DNA of 64,000 bases from Clostridiales bacterium. Its GTDB lineage: Bacteria > Bacillota > Clostridia > Oscillospirales > Oscillospiraceae. Of this stretch, positions 45,316 through 53,060 are shown piece by piece (the stretch's first letter is position 1; each line of letters begins with the position of its first letter). The DNA lies in the NCBI GenBank assembly GCA_029265405.1, contig JAJUJI010000001.1, positions 124,001-188,000 of the forward strand, read 5' to 3'. Below the pieces are notes generated by a model. The model did not search any database. It had not been told where the DNA came from and saw nothing but the letters and a program-made list of their open reading frames with translations. Position numbers and translations under genes: made by a program.

Positions 45316-47691
45316 CTAGGCCTTGCCCAGCGCCTTTAGCACCTTGTCCGGCGTAGCCGGAGGATCCACCCATACGCCTATGGCGTTGTGAATGGCGGTT
45401 ATCACAAGATGCGTATTGGCCATGGAGTGGCTTATCCCGCTGGCTCCGTAGGCGCCGTTCCCGGAGCGCGTTTCCAAAAGCTCGTGCTCCACGAGCGGGA
45501 CGTCCTTCATGGTCGGCTTTTTGTATTCTATCATGTTGTCATTGAGCTTGGCGCCGCTCCTGGCGTCGAAAATCAGGTCCTCGAAAAGCTGGGAGCCCTG
45601 GCTGAAAAACATCACCTGGTCAAGCTGGCTTTCAAGAGAAGTGGGCCTTAAGGCCTTGCCGGGATCAACCACCGTGCCGAAGCGCAGTATTTCAACCTCT
45701 CCGGTTTCCGTGTCTACCGCAACCTCGCAGAAAACGGCGTTCATTGTATCGAGCATGTTGCCGCCGCCGCCCAGCAGCCACGCGGAAAGAGGGGGCCTGC
45801 CGGAATAAGTCGCCACCAGCTCCCTGTTGGTGGCCCGGGAAAGAGGTACGGCCTTTTCCGGCTCCGCCTTGACGAAGATCTTCCCGTCGGCTATGTCAAG
45901 GTCCTCGGGCTTCAGCCCCTTGAAAGGGCCCGGCTCCGGGAGCGGGGGATCGTTCAGGGGGGCAACCATCATAAGAGGCCAGCTTTCGGCGTATTCGATC
46001 GCCGCCTCAAGTATCTGCTTTTTGAGTATATTCGCGCATTCCTTCATGGCCCAGGAGGAGGCCGTCGAACCGTCGGCGCCGCCGCCGACCGGGCTGAACT
46101 TTGCCGTGTAGTGGAAATCGACCTTTATGTCCTCGTATTCAAGGCCGAGCTCCTCGGCCGCCACCATCACGTTCGGCTCGACCATGTAAGCGCCGAAAAC
46201 GGGGCCCTGCGTCGGCAGATGCACCACGCCGTCCCGGAATTCCAGCCTGCAGGTGTAGCCGGATACGGAGTGCCTGGGGCACATCTGATACCTGAAGCTC
46301 ATGCCGTGCTTCCTGCCGTCGGGCAGAGTTTTCGTTCCGGAGGGGTGCCAGTTCCAGTTCATCAGCTTTTTGCCGGCCTCGACGCAGGCCTCGAAGCTGG
46401 GCACGGGATTGGGATCGTCCTTGGAGGTGGGGCCGTGCAGATTAAGACGGGCAATATCTATGGGATCCTTGCCCAGCTTCTCCGATATCATGTATATAGC
46501 CACGGTTATGATGTCCCAGTTGAAGGGCGTGTGCTGGCCGCTGACCCACATTTTGCAGCGGTTTGAATCGACTATCTCCATCCTCTGGGATATGTTCTTG
46601 CACTTTATGCTGTTGTAGGGGCCCTGCTTCTGGTCGCCCACATGGCCGAAGCTGGAGCTGCCCCAGATGCCGCCGTCGGCTATTGAAAAGTCGTCTATGG
46701 CGGTAATGAGGCCCTCGTTTGTAAAGCCGACCTTTATATACATATAGCGCTGCTTCATTATGACGGAATCAAAGGTTTCCTCCCTCGTCATGACGCAGCG
46801 CACCGGACGGCCCGTCCTCTTGGCGAGCAGAGGGGTGATCTCCTGCGCGCGGCGCAGGCCCCAGTCGCAGTAGCGCCCGCCCATAAAGAGCCCCTCCTGG
46901 ACGGTCTTGTCCAGCGGCATGCCGTACATGCGGCTTATCGGCAGCCTTTCGCGTACCGCGCCCTCTATATGCAGCGTCTTTCCCTCGCCGTGATAGAAAT
47001 CGTTGGACCACCAGGCCAGGGAGCCGGGCGGGTTGGGGATGACGGAGGCGAAGGCCGGCATGTACAGGCTGTATTCCATTATATGATCGGCCTGCCGGAA
47101 ACCCTCCTCTATGTCGCCTCTGACTATGTTGGAATAGGCGACGTTCCCTTTTTTGGGGGGGTTGGGCGGCGCGTTGGGGTCGGGCATGCCGAAGGTTGGC
47201 GTGGAACGGTCCTGCGGGCGTATCACAAAGGCCTCCGGCTTTCTGCCCTCGTGCAGATTGACGACATGAGGCAGCACCTCCCACTTTACGTCGAGCTGCC
47301 TTAAAGCCTCGTAGCAGAGCTCCTCGCTCTCCGCCACCACGACAACGGCTACCTCGGCGCCCTCCTGATCGGCTATGTTGTCCAGCCACGGCCTGGGCGC
47401 TCCCCAGTGCTCGCCGTAGCTTACAAGGTTTTTTATGTCCTCGTCTTCCCAGGTGAGTATGTCTACGACCCCGGGGATCGCCCGGGCCTTGCTGGTATCC
47501 ACGCTTACGACTCTTGCGTTGGCGTAGGGGCTGTGCAGGAATTTCGCGTGCAGCATGTCGGGCATGGCATAGTCAATGCCGAATTTCGCCGCGCCCGTAG
47601 CCAGAGCATATGAAAGCACGCCGGGAAGATTCCTTTTCCCAACCACTCTGAAGTTTTCTCTTTGTCCGTTTATGCCGGCTAAGTCAGCCAT
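45316..47691 (-). CDS. Xanthine-dehydrogenase-family molybdenum subunit, orphan
   Basis: 791 residues. The a/b-hammerhead domain (VVGKRNLPGVLSYALATGAA and SPYANARVVSVDTSKARAIP) is followed by the molybdopterin-binding region (MGGRYCDWGLRRAQE, VRCVMTREETFDSVIMKQR, YTAKFSPVGGGADGSTASSW). This is the molybdenum hydroxylase large subunit. No FeS or FAD subunit gene lies on either side. The C-terminal segment that normally carries GExP with the essential Glu reads GAYGASGISHS at about residues 746-756, so the base-catalyst Glu seems replaced by Ala (position about 750). It may be an inactive or re-purposed member. ATG after AGGAGGAGC. Confidence 0.8.
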   Translation of the reverse strand: MADLAGINGQRENFRVVGKRNLPGVLSYALATGAAKFGIDYAMPDMLHAKFLHSPYANARVVSVDTSKARAIPGVVDILTWEDEDIKNLVSYGEHWGAPRPWLDNIADQEGAEVAVVVVAESEELCYEALRQLDVKWEVLPHVVNLHEGRKPEAFVIRPQDRSTPTFGMPDPNAPPNPPKKGNVAYSNIVRGDIEEGFRQADHIMEYSLYMPAFASVIPNPPGSLAWWSNDFYHGEGKTLHIEGAVRERLPISRMYGMPLDKTVQEGLFMGGRYCDWGLRRAQEITPLLAKRTGRPVRCVMTREETFDSVIMKQRYMYIKVGFTNEGLITAIDDFSIADGGIWGSSSFGHVGDQKQGPYNSIKCKNISQRMEIVDSNRCKMWVSGQHTPFNWDIITVAIYMISEKLGKDPIDIARLNLHGPTSKDDPNPVPSFEACVEAGKKLMNWNWHPSGTKTLPDGRKHGMSFRYQMCPRHSVSGYTCRLEFRDGVVHLPTQGPVFGAYMVEPNVMVAAEELGLEYEDIKVDFHYTAKFSPVGGGADGSTASSWAMKECANILKKQILEAAIEYAESWPLMMVAPLNDPPLPEPGPFKGLKPEDLDIADGKIFVKAEPEKAVPLSRATNRELVATYSGRPPLSAWLLGGGGNMLDTMNAVFCEVAVDTETGEVEILRFGTVVDPGKALRPTSLESQLDQVMFFSQGSQLFEDLIFDARSGAKLNDNMIEYKKPTMKDVPLVEHELLETRSGNGAYGASGISHSMANTHLVITAIHNAIGVWVDPPATPDKVLKALGKA

Positions 47692-47833
47692 AAGCCGCTC
47701 CTCCTGTGTATGCGATTCAACGCTTATATTCACTGAAATAATATAATAAGGCGCTTTTACATTACCATTGTTTTTGCAACAAAGCAATGCTCGATTGCCG
47801 TTCCGAAGGGCTCCGAGGGCGGAGAAATCGCCC

Positions 47834-48277
47834 TTACCCTCTGACCCAGCGAAGGGCCGTACGGCGGCGCTTGCCGTCCCTTCCGATGCGGACTGGATCG
47901 GCGGCCAAAACCAGGGTAGAGCCGTCGTTTTCAAAGCTTACGTAGCGCTTCTGGCGGCTCCCTATCCAATTGGGAATGAGGCTGAATTCGAGCTCATGAT
48001 ATACCGTCCGGTTTTCCTCGTCGACAAAGTAGCGTCCGGCATAGGCAAACATGCCGCGAGCGGCGGCCAGCGTCTGCTCGTCGGTGCCCAGCTCTGTGTC
48101 CGGCACGTCGTAGCGGGGTCTGCCGGCCCTCAAAATTTGAACGGAAACCCAGCCATCCTGCGAGTAGCATATAAAGCCGGAGGCGTCCTCGCCCATGATA
48201 TGCACGGTATTGCCGTCCTCGTCCGTACCCGTAAAGGAGGCCAGCTTCCATGTTCCCAAAAGCTTGTCCTTAAGCAT
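47834..48277 (-). CDS. Lipocalin-like domain protein
   Basis: 147 residues. The lipocalin start GTWKL (LLGTWKLASFTGTDEDGN) and YAGRYFVDEENRTVYHELEF fit the small soluble lipocalin_5-type barrel that binds hydrophobic or aromatic ligands. No signal peptide is seen. It sits between the macrodomain and the XDH-like gene with a GGGAG site. Confidence 0.7.
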   Translation of the reverse strand: MLKDKLLGTWKLASFTGTDEDGNTVHIMGEDASGFICYSQDGWVSVQILRAGRPRYDVPDTELGTDEQTLAAARGMFAYAGRYFVDEENRTVYHELEFSLIPNWIGSRQKRYVSFENDGSTLVLAADPVRIGRDGKRRRTALRWVRG

Positions 48278-48339
48278 CTTAATCTCCCAAATATCAAAAT
48301 ACGGTTTGCCGTCCGCATTATTGGGGAAAGCCGGCGCTG

Positions 48340-49122
48340 CTAGCGCAGCAGGCTTCGGTAAATCTCCTCGTCCTCTGCCGAGAAAACATTGAAAACGACC
48401 CTTTCGATGCCGCTTCCCGCATCAAGATAAGCCTTTACGGTTTTTAAGGCTATTTCGGCCGCCTTTTTCTTTGGAAAGCGGTATACGCCCGTGGATATGC
48501 AGCAGAAAGCCACGCTGCGGCAGGCGTTTTCCTCCGCCAGCTTCAGGCAGGAGCTATAGCAGGAAGCCAGTACGGCGCAGTCGGCATCCGTCAGCGGGTG
48601 GTCTATTATGGGGCCGACGGTGTGCAGGATATATTTTGAGGGGAGGTTGTAGGCCGGAGTGATTTTCGCCTGTCCGGGCGGCTCCCTGTGGCCCTGGCGC
48701 TCCATTATTTCATGGCAGCGGAGCCTAAGCTGCACGCCGCTGAAGGTATGTATGCAGTTGTCTATGCAGGCGTGGCAGGGCTCCCAGCAGCCCTCAAGCC
48801 GGCTGTTGGCGGCGTTTACTATGGCGTCTATCCTCAGAGTCGTTATGTCGCCCCTCCAAAGCGCCAAACGCCTGTCCGAAGGCGAAACCGGCAGCGCCCC
48901 GGCGTCCACAATGCCCGCTTCAGAGATGAGCTCCTTCAAATATTCGTCCTGTACGCGCAGAAATTCCTCGTCTGCAGGAAGCGGAGGCCGGACGTTCATC
49001 AATGAGCGGAGCAGCAGCCACTGATCGTTCTTGTCCGAAGGAATTCCCGCGTAGGAGTAATGGGAATTTTCCTCCGACAGCCTTTTGATGAGATATTGCC
49101 GTCTTTCGTCCTGAGTCATCAT
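48340..49122 (-). CDS. Zinc-containing macrodomain protein (ADP-ribosyl hydrolase)
   Basis: 260 residues. The macro fold is seen in LALWRGDITTLRIDAIVNAA, and the insert GCWEPCHACIDNCIHTF gives the Cys-His-Cys zinc ligands of the Zn-macro group found next to class M sirtuins. TGVYRFPKKKAAEIA is the ADP-ribose end loop. It should remove ADP-ribose from modified proteins. It begins one base after the sirtuin stop, so the two form a cotranslated pair. Confidence 0.88.
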   Translation of the reverse strand: MMTQDERRQYLIKRLSEENSHYSYAGIPSDKNDQWLLLRSLMNVRPPLPADEEFLRVQDEYLKELISEAGIVDAGALPVSPSDRRLALWRGDITTLRIDAIVNAANSRLEGCWEPCHACIDNCIHTFSGVQLRLRCHEIMERQGHREPPGQAKITPAYNLPSKYILHTVGPIIDHPLTDADCAVLASCYSSCLKLAEENACRSVAFCCISTGVYRFPKKKAAEIALKTVKAYLDAGSGIERVVFNVFSAEDEEIYRSLLR

Positions 49123-49123
49123 A

Positions 49124-50026
49124 TCATCTCCCTGTTTCATACAGGCTTTCGATAACATCCCTGGCGTCATAGGGCATGGAGCGGGCCTTGCCGCAAAGCT
49201 CCCTTGGAATCATGGAAAAACCGCCGTGGCCCGGCCATTCCCTATATTCCTTGTTTATCCGGAACAGACGCGCGCTGCCGTGGGCAAGGGTCAGGCGCTC
49301 AAAGGGCCAGCGTATGACCGCCGGCGTATTGAAGCCTACCCCGATTTCGATTATGCACAATTTATTTCCGACCGAGGCTTCCACCCAGCCGATATATCGC
49401 TGCCTTTCGGCCTTATACCCTTCGTATTGCCGTACGGCGGCAAAGAGAGGCGCTCCGCAATAGGGGCAGGAGGGTATGGCGCTTTCGTCCGTTATCATGA
49501 AGGCTTCGGTATCGATAAGGGGAAGCAGCCTGTCGATAAAGGGCTTGACGTCCCAGGTCTCGCCCGTGCAGCCGGCGGAGCATCTGAGCCTGTCGTAGCT
49601 GCCCTGGGCCTCGAAAAGGCGTTCCGAGGGAAAGCCGGTGCGCAAAAACTGCCTGTCGCAGTTGGAGGTGACAACGAAAAAGTCCTTGCCCAGCAAAATT
49701 GCGAGCAGCTTTTTATAAAGCTCGGAGGGAGGGAAAACATAGCGCACAAAATTAATGTGCCTTGCGTTGTAGGCCCATTCTCTGGCGAGCGGCCAGTTTT
49801 CCTTTTCACGCTCAAACAGCTGATACGGATAGCGGTAGCCCCTCGCGGCCATTTCCGGCTGAAAGCGCTTGAAAAGCTCCTCGTCAAGGTAGCTGAGCCC
49901 CGCGGCGGCCGAGAGCCCGGCGCCGGCGCCGATGAGCACCTTGTCCGCCGAATCAAGCCAGTCCCTGAGCTCCCTCAGGTCCGCCTCAAAGCCTTTGCTG
50001 TTTATTATGTAGCCGTTTTCGGACAT
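49124..50026 (-). CDS. Class M sirtuin (SirTM), protein ADP-ribosyltransferase
   Basis: 300-residue Sir2-fold protein. The NAD site is IGAGAGLSAAAGLSYLDEEL and TSNCDRQFLRTGF. A zinc ribbon has pairs RCSAGC and CPYCGAP. The catalytic His of deacylase sirtuins is not present: the QGSYDRLRC segment carries Gln where the His would stand, the SirTM variant that ADP-ribosylates a lipoylated target. The usual lipoyl carrier GcvH-L and LplA2 are not in this window. ATG after GGAGG. Confidence 0.88.
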   Translation of the reverse strand: MSENGYIINSKGFEADLRELRDWLDSADKVLIGAGAGLSAAAGLSYLDEELFKRFQPEMAARGYRYPYQLFEREKENWPLAREWAYNARHINFVRYVFPPSELYKKLLAILLGKDFFVVTSNCDRQFLRTGFPSERLFEAQGSYDRLRCSAGCTGETWDVKPFIDRLLPLIDTEAFMITDESAIPSCPYCGAPLFAAVRQYEGYKAERQRYIGWVEASVGNKLCIIEIGVGFNTPAVIRWPFERLTLAHGSARLFRINKEYREWPGHGGFSMIPRELCGKARSMPYDARDVIESLYETGR

Positions 50027-50103
50027 GGAAGCCTCCGAGAGGAATGCCATATTATATTCCGTGTTATATTAGCATATTTTTGCCCGGCAAACAACCCCAA
50101 TAT

Positions 50104-50155
50104 ATGCCGTGCCGCCCCAAACGGCAGGCTCTGCGCGCTTGAGGCGGCACGGCAT
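50104..50155 (-). terminator. Hairpin between the MoaF-like and sirtuin genes
   Basis: Perfect 13-bp stem ATGCCGTGCCGCC with its complement over a 26-base loop. The plus side ends in TTTT. Confidence 0.6.
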
Positions 50156-50185
50156 TTTCAGGTCTATCCTTTTGCGAAGATGAGA

Positions 50186-51967
50186 TTATACGCCTTTCTT
50201 GTCAAAGTACTTCATAATGTCGAACCGGCCCAAATCCCTGGCGTAGGCGCCGGTTATGTTAAGGCTCAGCCCGTTGTGGCTGACGCCGAAGAAGAAGCCG
50301 CCGTCGTGCAGTATCTTGGGATTGAAAACCACAAGGCCCTGGCTGCCGTTGCAGTTTTCCTCAACCCACTGAAACAGGTAGGCGTCGTCCCTGAGCTTGA
50401 TGTAGAAGCAGGGGCTGCTCCAGGTGGCGCCGCCGCTGTTGTCGCTCTGGAATATGGTCCAGCTGTAGCTTTCCGGCGAGCTGTAGACATGGATGGAGCT
50501 CATGGTTTCGCTGTAGGCCCAGGCGTAGCACTTGCCCACCAAATCGGTTGTGAAATGGTGACGGCGGGCAAAGGGCGGCACCAGGTCCCCGTATTCGAGA
50601 ACGCCGAATTTTGCATAGGCTCCTATCTCCCATTCGCTGTGCCAGTTGCCAATCTGCGCGCGCACAGTGGTGGCAAGCCCGGTGGAAAAGTCTACGGCCT
50701 GGGTGAGATTGGCGCAGTCCGGATCCCCGGTCATCATATGGGAAAAGAGGATGATGTCCTTGGCGGGCTCAAAGGCCACGTATTTTTCCTCGCGCCACTC
50801 GCCGCCGGGCAGGCGCCATTTAAGCCGGTCCGCGCTTATTACGTCGTATTCATAGACGGGCTCGTGAGTGCCGGCCCAGGGGGCGGCGGCGTGCTTTTCG
50901 CCGTCCAGCTTCACCTTGAAGCGCTTGCCCGCAAGATAATCGGAAAAAGGCAGATTGTTGCCGCTGGCCATAATATTCGGCCCGCCGAACTCGAATATTC
51001 GCTGGGACTCGGCCGCGTGCCTGAGAGCCTCCTCCCTGGTCATGGGAATGTCTATATCCCTGGGGCGGTAGGCGTAGTGGGCCCCCTTGCCCTTGAGCAT
51101 GGCCATGGGAGGCTCCTTGTCGCCGAAGGAGGTTATCTTTTCAAGGTGGGCCGCGTCTCCCGTAATCTCAAGAGCGGCGGAGTGCAGCTCGTATACCAGC
51201 TCGTCGTCTTCGCCGAAGCCGAAAACGAGGCCGACGGACTTCATGTCGAAGAAATTGAGCAGCTCTATCCACATCCTGCCGCTGAATTCGACCTCCCAGC
51301 GGGCGTAGACGTAGTACTCGTCGTCTATCCTTATGTAGTCGGAGGGGTTGGTCATCGTGATGCCGCCCTGCGGGTCGCTCAGCTCGACAAGCGTCGAGCA
51401 TACGACGCTGGGGAAGAAGGTAAGCAGCTCGTAGCCGCCGTTGTATTGCCAGTGCAGGCCGCGCCCCTCGAGGCGGTTGGTGGTCGTATGGAGCTTGGAG
51501 GGCTTTTCGTTGCTCCCGCAGTCGGCCCAGCCGAAGTGGTAGTGCCTTTGTATCTCGCGGGGTATCTGCCGCTTGCCGGTCGGCGGCCTCATGCCGAATA
51601 TGTCGCCGCCCACTGGCACCTCTATGCCGAACCAGGTTTCAAAGGCGGTAAGGGCGTAGGTCCTTGTGTCGATGATAAGATGCCAGCCGCGGGAAGTTCC
51701 GGGTATCAGGTGCGTCAGGACGACGACAGGTCCCAGAGCCGCCGCGGAATAAGGGGCCTCATAGGTAGTTCCGTTCTCGGTCACAATAAGACTGTCAGCG
51801 CCGCGGATATCGTACTCAAGCTGGGCCGGGGCAAATTCACCCTCAAGCCGGGCTGTGAAGGAGAGCCCGAGCAGACGGTCGCACCCAGGGGCGGCTGCTT
51901 TGGGCTTGGCGGAAATCTTCCTGAGTATCTCCTCCTCGGACATGGGGTTGAAGTTGGTGAAGAACAA
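50186..51967 (-). CDS. Tandem MoaF-like beta-barrel protein
   Basis: 593 residues that appear as two consecutive copies of a MoaF-type module (roughly residues 25-280 and 330-590). Paired blocks: LEGRGLHWQYNGGYELLTFF matches LVGKCYAWAYSETMSSIHVY; AALEITGD matches GLSLNITGA. MoaF proteins are calycin/lipocalin-like barrels named from molybdenum-gene neighbourhoods, with no settled activity. The fusion of two is unusual. It is expressed away from a LysR and a molybdoenzyme, so a binding role for an aromatic substrate is possible. I take the TTG nine bases after GGAGG as the start. Confidence 0.75.
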   Translation of the reverse strand: MFFTNFNPMSEEEILRKISAKPKAAAPGCDRLLGLSFTARLEGEFAPAQLEYDIRGADSLIVTENGTTYEAPYSAAALGPVVVLTHLIPGTSRGWHLIIDTRTYALTAFETWFGIEVPVGGDIFGMRPPTGKRQIPREIQRHYHFGWADCGSNEKPSKLHTTTNRLEGRGLHWQYNGGYELLTFFPSVVCSTLVELSDPQGGITMTNPSDYIRIDDEYYVYARWEVEFSGRMWIELLNFFDMKSVGLVFGFGEDDELVYELHSAALEITGDAAHLEKITSFGDKEPPMAMLKGKGAHYAYRPRDIDIPMTREEALRHAAESQRIFEFGGPNIMASGNNLPFSDYLAGKRFKVKLDGEKHAAAPWAGTHEPVYEYDVISADRLKWRLPGGEWREEKYVAFEPAKDIILFSHMMTGDPDCANLTQAVDFSTGLATTVRAQIGNWHSEWEIGAYAKFGVLEYGDLVPPFARRHHFTTDLVGKCYAWAYSETMSSIHVYSSPESYSWTIFQSDNSGGATWSSPCFYIKLRDDAYLFQWVEENCNGSQGLVVFNPKILHDGGFFFGVSHNGLSLNITGAYARDLGRFDIMKYFDKKGV

Positions 51968-52003
51968 AGAATGCACCTCCAAAATTGTATAATATTTGTA
52001 ACG

Positions 52004-52032
52004 ATTATATTATGACTTATAGAGCTTGTCAA
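52004..52032 (-). promoter_or_regulatory. Strong promoter of the MoaF-like gene
   Basis: TTGACA, 17-base spacer and TATAAT on the minus strand, an exact consensus in the divergent 180-base gap. The LysR protein encoded beside it is the likely controller. Confidence 0.75.
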
Positions 52033-52094
52033 ATACTGTACGAAAAACGCGCTTGACTGGATCCTGGAGTTTTTGTGTTGAATTATCGATAATA

Positions 52095-52124
52095 TTGTTG
52101 ACGTAATAGAAAAAGTGGTATAAT
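52095..52124 (+). promoter_or_regulatory. Promoter of the LysR gene
   Basis: TTGTTG, 18-base spacer and TATAAT, 23 bases before the ATG. It is divergent from the MoaF-like promoter about 60 bases away, the usual LysR-plus-target geometry. Confidence 0.6.
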
Positions 52125-52147
52125 ATAAAAAACGGGTGGTGGCCGGC

Positions 52148-53044
52148 ATGGATATAAACCAGCTCAGGTATTTTATAACGACGGCGCAGACTCTGAATTT
52201 TTCGGAGGCGGCACGGCGCGTGGGGCTTGCCCAATCGACGATGAGCCATAATATAAACGAGCTGGAAAAGCAGCTCGGCTCGCAGCTTTTCATAAGGAAC
52301 CGCAGGAACGTGGCGCTTACGGAGGCGGGGAAGAAGCTGCTGCCTTACGCGGTGGAGCTGGTGGAGCTGGCCGACAAGGCGGCCTTTCAAATCAAGGCTT
52401 TGGAAGAGGGCGGCAGCGGGCATATTTCCATCGCCGCGCTTACGACCTCCAGCGAAGCGCTGTCGCAGTGCCTTTCGGCCTTTTCAAACAAATATCCGGA
52501 GATAACCGTTGATATAACCTTCACCTCCGGGCGCTCCCAGGTGGTGGAGATGAGCGAGGCGAGATACGATTTCCATTTTGCCGTGGAGGAAATGGTGCCC
52601 GTGGGAGAGGCCTTCAGCTATATCAGGACGCATAAGGACCGGCTCTGCATGGCCTTTCCGAAAAACCATCCCATGGCGGGAAAGCCGCTCGACTTCACCG
52701 CGCTGAAGGGCGAGCGCTTCATAACGGTTACGGAGAGCGACGGTCCCGCGCTGTACGGCAGCATAATGCGAGTCTGCAAGGCCAGGGGGTATACGCCGCG
52801 CGTCACCTGCCAGTACGACCGGGCCGAGGCCGTGCTGCTGTCGGTGGGAGCCGGCCTGGGGATAGCAATCATACCCGAAGCTCTGAGCAAGGTATTTTAT
52901 TCGCAGAATGTTAGCTTTACGCCCATCGAGGGCGAAGACGCCCAGCGCCAGTACGTGCTGGCCTGGCATACCGAAATGTCCAATCCGGCTGCCCGGCTGT
53001 TTCTTGAAACGGCGAAGGCCCTGTATTGCCGGGACGGCGGTTGA
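52148..53044 (+). CDS. LysR-family transcription regulator
   Basis: 298 residues. The N-terminal winged helix MDINQLRYFITTAQTLNFSE, AARRVGLAQSTMSHNINELE is clear, and the C-terminal periplasmic-binding-like effector domain (SHIS..., here GHISIAALTTSSEALSQCLS) binds the co-inducer. It probably senses an aromatic acid and controls the two neighbouring genes. ATG chosen over an earlier GTG that fits less well. Confidence 0.9.
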   Translation: MDINQLRYFITTAQTLNFSEAARRVGLAQSTMSHNINELEKQLGSQLFIRNRRNVALTEAGKKLLPYAVELVELADKAAFQIKALEEGGSGHISIAALTTSSEALSQCLSAFSNKYPEITVDITFTSGRSQVVEMSEARYDFHFAVEEMVPVGEAFSYIRTHKDRLCMAFPKNHPMAGKPLDFTALKGERFITVTESDGPALYGSIMRVCKARGYTPRVTCQYDRAEAVLLSVGAGLGIAIIPEALSKVFYSQNVSFTPIEGEDAQRQYVLAWHTEMSNPAARLFLETAKALYCRDGG

Positions 53045-53060
53045 GCGGGCGCCATATACT

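Noticed and set aside
49226-52015. A very long rightward open frame of over 900 codons opposite the sirtuin and MoaF-like genes
   Set aside because: It lies antisense to two genes with clear domains and good ribosome sites, has no recognisable domain, and arises from GC-rich codon bias.
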